Source: Nitriliruptoraceae bacterium
GTDB taxonomy: Bacteria; Actinomycetota; Nitriliruptoria; Nitriliruptorales; Nitriliruptoraceae
Direction: 5' to 3'
Length of the DNA stretch: 15,988 nucleotides
Assembly: GCA_003554005.1 (NCBI GenBank)
Contig: PWEU01000001.1
Coordinates: forward strand, 1-15,988
The position numbers and the translations under genes are program-made. Under the pieces are notes generated by a model. The model did not search any database, was not told the origin of the DNA, and saw nothing but the letters and a program-made list of their open reading frames with translations. Of this stretch, positions 12,938 through 15,988 are shown one piece after another; position 1 is the first letter of the stretch; every line of letters begins with the position of its first letter.

Positions 12938-14815
12938 CTACCCGGCCTCCTGCTCGTCGGCCACCACCTCCTCGAGGAACCGTGCCGACGCCCACCCGGT
13001 CCGCCCGTCGTCCAGCTGCAGCTCCACCCAGGTGGTGCCCGCGACCGTCTCGGTCTCCCCCGTACCCGGCACCACCTCGCCGGCCGCCAGCTGGGAGAGC
13101 ACGGGCTGGTCGGTCCCTGGCCCCTCGCGCACGTTCAGCGTCGCGGCCTCCACCACCTGCCACCTCATCGGCTCCTGCGGGGCCAGCTCGCCGGGGACGG
13201 GCACCACGTCGAGGACCCGGTCAGCGCTCGCGCCGAGCCGGTCGAGCAGCGCGGACCACCACTCCGTGTCGGGCAGCTGGGACGCGATGGCCTCGCGGTG
13301 GTCGGCGTAGGGGGCCCAGGCGTCCGGATCGGGGTCGGTGGCGGCGGTCCACACCAGCAGGGCGGCGGGCAGGAGCAGTAGGCCGCCGAGCCCGGCCGGC
13401 AGTGAGCGCAGGGCGGCACCGACCGCCGCGCCGCCGCGCAGCCCGGGCGTCGGCTGCAGCGCGCCCGGGGCCACCCGGCGTCGGGTCGCGAGCCACACGA
13501 GCCCGCCGGCGGCGACCGGGACGAACCAGCGGGCGGCGAGGGCGTCGGGTGTCGTGGCGGCGACCGTCGCCGACCAGGCAGCCAGCAGCGGGTGCAGCAG
13601 GGTCAGTCCCCGGTCGACCGCAACCCCCCACAGCACCACCAGGACGAGGCTGCCGAGCAACCGCCACGGACCGCGTAGCAGCACCCCGAGCAGACGGAAG
13701 GGCAGGGCGAGCACCGCCCAGCCCCGCACCTTGGGCGGCCAGCCCCCGACCAACCGCAGGAAGGGGTCGGTCATGACGCTGAGCAGCCGGTCGACCACGA
13801 ACCAGACCAGCACGCCGACGAGGGTGACCGCCGGCCACCTCAGGCCCGCCGCGGCGACGAGCAGCGCCAGCGCGGGTGCCACCAGCGTCGCGGACACCCT
13901 CGTCCACCACCTCGAGGACCCGCGGGCCCGGTTGGCGGCCGGAGCCGAACCCGCTGGCGGCGCGCCCGGCACCGCCGGCAGCTGCACCGTCGGGTCGCTC
14001 ACGGCGGGATCGTCCCGAGACGAGACCGACGGTGTGGCCGCGGTCGGTCGCCGGTCCGGGGGCGGGCCGACGGGCGCGATGACGGCGGTCGGGTCGTCGG
14101 CCCAGGACACGATCTGCCGCTGGACCTGCGGCAGCAGCAGCTTGGCGGCCAGCAGCCGTCCGATCCGGGCCCCGGGGGCCAGCGCCGCCTGGAACCAGGC
14201 GGGCCGGTGGGCCTCCGAGGTGGCGTGCAGCAGCTCTGATCGGAGCCGCCCGGGCGCACCGGGATCGGTGAGCAGCTGCAGCGCCAGCGCGTCCACCAGC
14301 TCGCCGTCGACGTCGGCGCTGCCGCCTTCCTGACCCGGACCTGTCGACACCGCCTGCACGCCGACCAGGTCATCGACCTCCTGTCGCGCGCCGTACCAGC
14401 CCCGCCCGAGCTCAGCGGCCCACGCCGCGCCGGTCCAAGCGGCCACAGCGGCGAGCACGTCCTGCTCCCGCAGCGACCGCACCACCTCGGCGGGCCGGGA
14501 ACCCGGCCCTCGGCGCACCGCATCCGCCGCCAGACCCGCGATCCCCGCAGGCGTCAGCGGGGTCCCGCGGTAGTGGAGCCCGTCGATATCGGGTGCGAGA
14601 CGCAGCACGAACCGCAGGAGCCGACCGTGCCGGTCGAACCGGCTGGTGGCGAGCTCACTGAGCGCGGCGGCGAGCTCCGGGTCGTCGCGCACCTCACCGG
14701 GGAGCTGGCCGCGCTGCAACCGGTCGGCCGCCGCATCCCAGTCACGCAGGAGCTCCTGGGCGAGTCCCCGGCGATCGAGCGACGGCGACCTGCCCGGTGG
14801 CGACGTCCCGCTCAT
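12938..14815 (-). CDS. Multi-pass membrane protein with C-terminal SH3b domain, unknown function
   Basis: This 625-residue protein is of no family I recognise as a whole. Residues 1-240 are soluble, helical and Arg/Asp/Leu-rich (for example RGLAQELLRDWDAAADRL, TPLTPAGIAGLAADAV, LRSELLHATSEAHRPAWF). Residues 245-300 are a Pro/Ala-rich linker. Residues 308-490 hold about five or six hydrophobic segments (ATLVAPALALLVAAAGL, AVTLVGVLVWFVVDRLL, VLALPFRLLGVLL, LLGSLVLVVLWGVAV, FVPVAAGGLVWLA, GLGGLLLLPAALLVW). A C-terminal bacterial SH3 domain (about 551-616: WQVVEAATLNVREGPGTDQ, TTWVELQLDDGRTGWASARFL) probably lies outside and may bind peptidoglycan. ATG 14815 follows an AGGAG with nine-base spacing. 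It is upstream of proS on the same strand, 109 bases apart. It could link a cytoplasmic module to the wall, but this is inference. Confidence 0.85.
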   Translation of the reverse strand: MSGTSPPGRSPSLDRRGLAQELLRDWDAAADRLQRGQLPGEVRDDPELAAALSELATSRFDRHGRLLRFVLRLAPDIDGLHYRGTPLTPAGIAGLAADAVRRGPGSRPAEVVRSLREQDVLAAVAAWTGAAWAAELGRGWYGARQEVDDLVGVQAVSTGPGQEGGSADVDGELVDALALQLLTDPGAPGRLRSELLHATSEAHRPAWFQAALAPGARIGRLLAAKLLLPQVQRQIVSWADDPTAVIAPVGPPPDRRPTAATPSVSSRDDPAVSDPTVQLPAVPGAPPAGSAPAANRARGSSRWWTRVSATLVAPALALLVAAAGLRWPAVTLVGVLVWFVVDRLLSVMTDPFLRLVGGWPPKVRGWAVLALPFRLLGVLLRGPWRLLGSLVLVVLWGVAVDRGLTLLHPLLAAWSATVAATTPDALAARWFVPVAAGGLVWLATRRRVAPGALQPTPGLRGGAAVGAALRSLPAGLGGLLLLPAALLVWTAATDPDPDAWAPYADHREAIASQLPDTEWWSALLDRLGASADRVLDVVPVPGELAPQEPMRWQVVEAATLNVREGPGTDQPVLSQLAAGEVVPGTGETETVAGTTWVELQLDDGRTGWASARFLEEVVADEQEAG

Positions 14816-14847
14816 AGGGCTCGGCTCCTGCCGGCGGTCGAGGTGGC

Positions 14848-14853
14848 AACCTA
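14848..14853 (-). promoter_or_regulatory. Candidate -10 element (TAGGTT) for the SH3b membrane protein
   Basis: This minus-strand TAGGTT is of the TAnnnT type, with a leader of about 25 bases before ATG 14815 that includes the Shine-Dalgarno. No -35 box was recognised. Confidence 0.35.
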
Positions 14854-14960
14854 GCGGTGCGCACCCCGCGACCACAGGGGCCGGACGCCGAGCCCGTCTC
14901 CCACAGCAGCCGACGTCGGGAGACGCCGGCCACCCCCCACCGGCGCGGGGCGGTCACCGG

Positions 14961-14966
14961 TAGCGT
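14961..14966 (+). promoter_or_regulatory. Candidate -10 element (TAGCGT) for the OsmC-family gene
   Basis: TAGCGT lies in the 213-base divergent gap, 62 bases before ATG 15029. It matches TAnnnT without a visible -35. The rest of the gap shows no gene. Confidence 0.3.
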
Positions 14967-15028
14967 CCCCCACCGACGCCGACCGCACCGCGGGTCGGCC
15001 CCGCAGCCACCAGCCGGGAGGCGCCAGC

Positions 15029-15466
15029 ATGTCCGACAGCGCCCAGCGGCACGTCACCCTCGAGCGGGTCGACACCGGTGTCTACCGCGCCACCAACCCC
15101 CGGGGCGTGGAGCTCACCTTCGGCAGCCTGCTGGAGGACGGCTTCACCCCGGTCGAGTTGCTCCTGGCGGCGATCGGTGGCTGCTCCGCCGTCGACGTCG
15201 ACCTCATGACCACCCGCCGGGCCGACCCGGAACGCTTCGAGGTCGAGATCGACGCGGAGAAGGTCGTCGACGACGACGGCGGCAACCTGCTCCGCGACCT
15301 GCGGGTGACCTTCCGGGTGACCTTCCCCGAGGGGGCAGACGGTGACAAGGCCCGGGACCGCCTCCCCCGGGCGGTGCGCAACTCCCACGACCGCACCTGC
15401 ACGGTCAGCCGGACCGTCGAAGCCGGCACGCCGGTGACCCTGCGGATCGACGACGGCGCCGCCTGA
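15029..15466 (+). CDS. OsmC-family protein (YhfA-like)
   Basis: This 145-residue cytoplasmic protein is of the OsmC/Ohr superfamily, whose active members reduce organic hydroperoxides with a cysteine pair. The first cysteine, Cys52, is in DGFTPVELLLAAIGGCSAVDV, the signature helix. The second, Cys124, is in DRTCTVSRTVE. Arg20 (VYRATNPRG) could be the activating arginine, but that is uncertain. The short N-terminus and the GGCSAVDV form are closer to the YhfA-like branch than to Ohr. GGGAGG stands seven bases before the ATG. It is divergent from the SH3b protein and convergent with the partial gene downstream, so it is probably a single-gene unit. The substrate is unknown; several YhfA-like members have no proven peroxidase activity. 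Confidence 0.9.
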   Translation: MSDSAQRHVTLERVDTGVYRATNPRGVELTFGSLLEDGFTPVELLLAAIGGCSAVDVDLMTTRRADPERFEVEIDAEKVVDDDGGNLLRDLRVTFRVTFPEGADGDKARDRLPRAVRNSHDRTCTVSRTVEAGTPVTLRIDDGAA

Positions 15467-15517
15467 ACCCCGCGGCCGGGCGCCACCGTCATCCACGCCA
15501 CGACCGCTCGGCAGGGC

Positions 15518-15988
15518 TCACAGATCCAGCAGCCGCCGGAGCCGGTCCGCGTCCATCGGGCGGCCCGGCGAGTCCCAGACGGCGGCGTGCCGCTCGAAGT
15601 CGTCCAGGAGCCGCAGCAGCGCGTCACGGCGGGTCGGGTCGGCGGCAGCCTCGCGGGGGCTGGCCCCCTGGAGCGCGGGCAGGGCGGTGTCGAGCCAGGT
15701 GTCCTCGTGGTCGCGCATCATCTCGTCGAGCTGCGCCTCCAGCTCGGAGCGGGCCGCGGGATCGAGGGCATCGAGGTCGAAGCCGCCGGCGTCCTCCTCG
15801 AGCGCCCCCGACATCCCACCCCCGGACCGGCCCACGAGCTCCGCGGCCGAGCGCCGCTCCTCGTCGATCAGCTCGGCGTCGGGGACCTCACCGGTGATCA
15901 GGTCGTCGAACCAGGCCGCCCGTGCCGCGGAGTTCACCTGCACCGTCAACTCGTCACCGTGGCGGGTGATGCTGCCCATCAGCCACCG
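15518..15988 (-). CDS. C-terminal part of a protein of unknown function (5' truncated)
   Basis: The frame is open from the window edge to TGA 15520-15518, giving 156 residues. An ATG at 15979 exists, but the codons before it (RWL) continue a plausible sequence and no ribosome site is visible, so it is probably internal. The visible part has a small strand-rich block (MGSITRHGDELTVQVNSAARAAWF), a low-complexity Gly/Glu section around the middle, and an acidic helical region (ALDPAARSELEAQLDEMMRDHE). It ends in a block with DTALPALQGASPREAAADP followed by RRDALLRLLDDFE. I have the impression of having met this last pattern (PALxGxTPREAAxDPxRRxxLxxLLxxFE) at the end of uncharacterised actinobacterial proteins, some with SEC-C motifs, but I cannot name a family. 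It converges on the OsmC-family gene. Confidence 0.7.
   Translation of the reverse strand, partial: RWLMGSITRHGDELTVQVNSAARAAWFDDLITGEVPDAELIDEERRSAAELVGRSGGGMSGALEEDAGGFDLDALDPAARSELEAQLDEMMRDHEDTWLDTALPALQGASPREAAADPTRRDALLRLLDDFERHAAVWDSPGRPMDADRLRRLLDL

Noticed and set aside
11092..13776. A very long plus-strand open frame of 894 codons opposite proS and the SH3b gene
   Set aside because: It is antisense to two well-supported genes. Its product is Arg/Pro/Gly/His-rich low-complexity sequence without domains, a usual by-product of high GC.
1..15988. CRISPR, tRNA genes, transposases, phage or defence modules
   Set aside because: I found no spaced repeats, no tRNA-like GTTCRANNC arms in context, and no integrase, transposase or nuclease-type proteins in any supported gene.

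Overview
This is a chromosomal window of very GC-rich DNA. It has GTG starts, almost no TA dinucleotides outside TAC codons, an MtrA-like response regulator, and a YabE-like (DUF348/G5) domain fused to an L,D-transpeptidase. Together these suggest an actinomycete-type bacterium (Actinomycetota), possibly one of the deep-branching lineages; the lineage is an inference. No insertion sequence, prophage, CRISPR array, rRNA or tRNA was found. The window looks like core/housekeeping and cell-envelope territory rather than a mobile island.

Layout. Positions 2-400 hold the end of a two-helix potassium channel (5' end outside the window). An alpha/beta hydrolase with a maspardin-like layout follows (458-1378). 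Next is a secreted multidomain L,D-transpeptidase (1547-2980). It converges on a minus-strand group: a VanW-domain protein (5702-3993), a hemerythrin-like helical protein (3795-3328) and a 51-residue single-pass membrane protein (3169-3014). The gap before the hemerythrin-like gene contains a tandem 15-bp repeat between two identical 8-bp palindromes. Divergent from VanW is an amidase-signature enzyme (5908-7320).

Positions 7400-11023 form a plus-strand signalling unit: an OmpR/MtrA-type response regulator, a histidine kinase overlapping it by four bases, a GerMN-Gmad2 lipoprotein and a small I78-like lipoprotein. The order resembles the actinobacterial mtrA-mtrB-lpqB locus. Strong hairpins follow each lipoprotein gene. 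On the minus strand, a large membrane protein with an extracellular SH3b domain (14815-12938) precedes prolyl-tRNA synthetase (12828-11068). An OsmC-family protein (15029-15466) diverges from it. The window ends with the 3' part of a minus-strand gene of unknown function (15518-15988).

How the genes fit together. Much of the window concerns the cell envelope: peptidoglycan cross-linking (L,D-transpeptidase), VanW, a surface-signal kinase with its lipoprotein, and an SH3b membrane protein. ProS, the amidase and OsmC are general metabolic or stress genes. I did not find a clear, wholly new system. The most interesting items are the MtrAB-LpqB-like module with an altered lipoprotein and a kinase lacking a full HAMP, the 51-codon membrane gene, the operator-like repeat block at 3833-3893, and the uncharacterised SH3b membrane protein.
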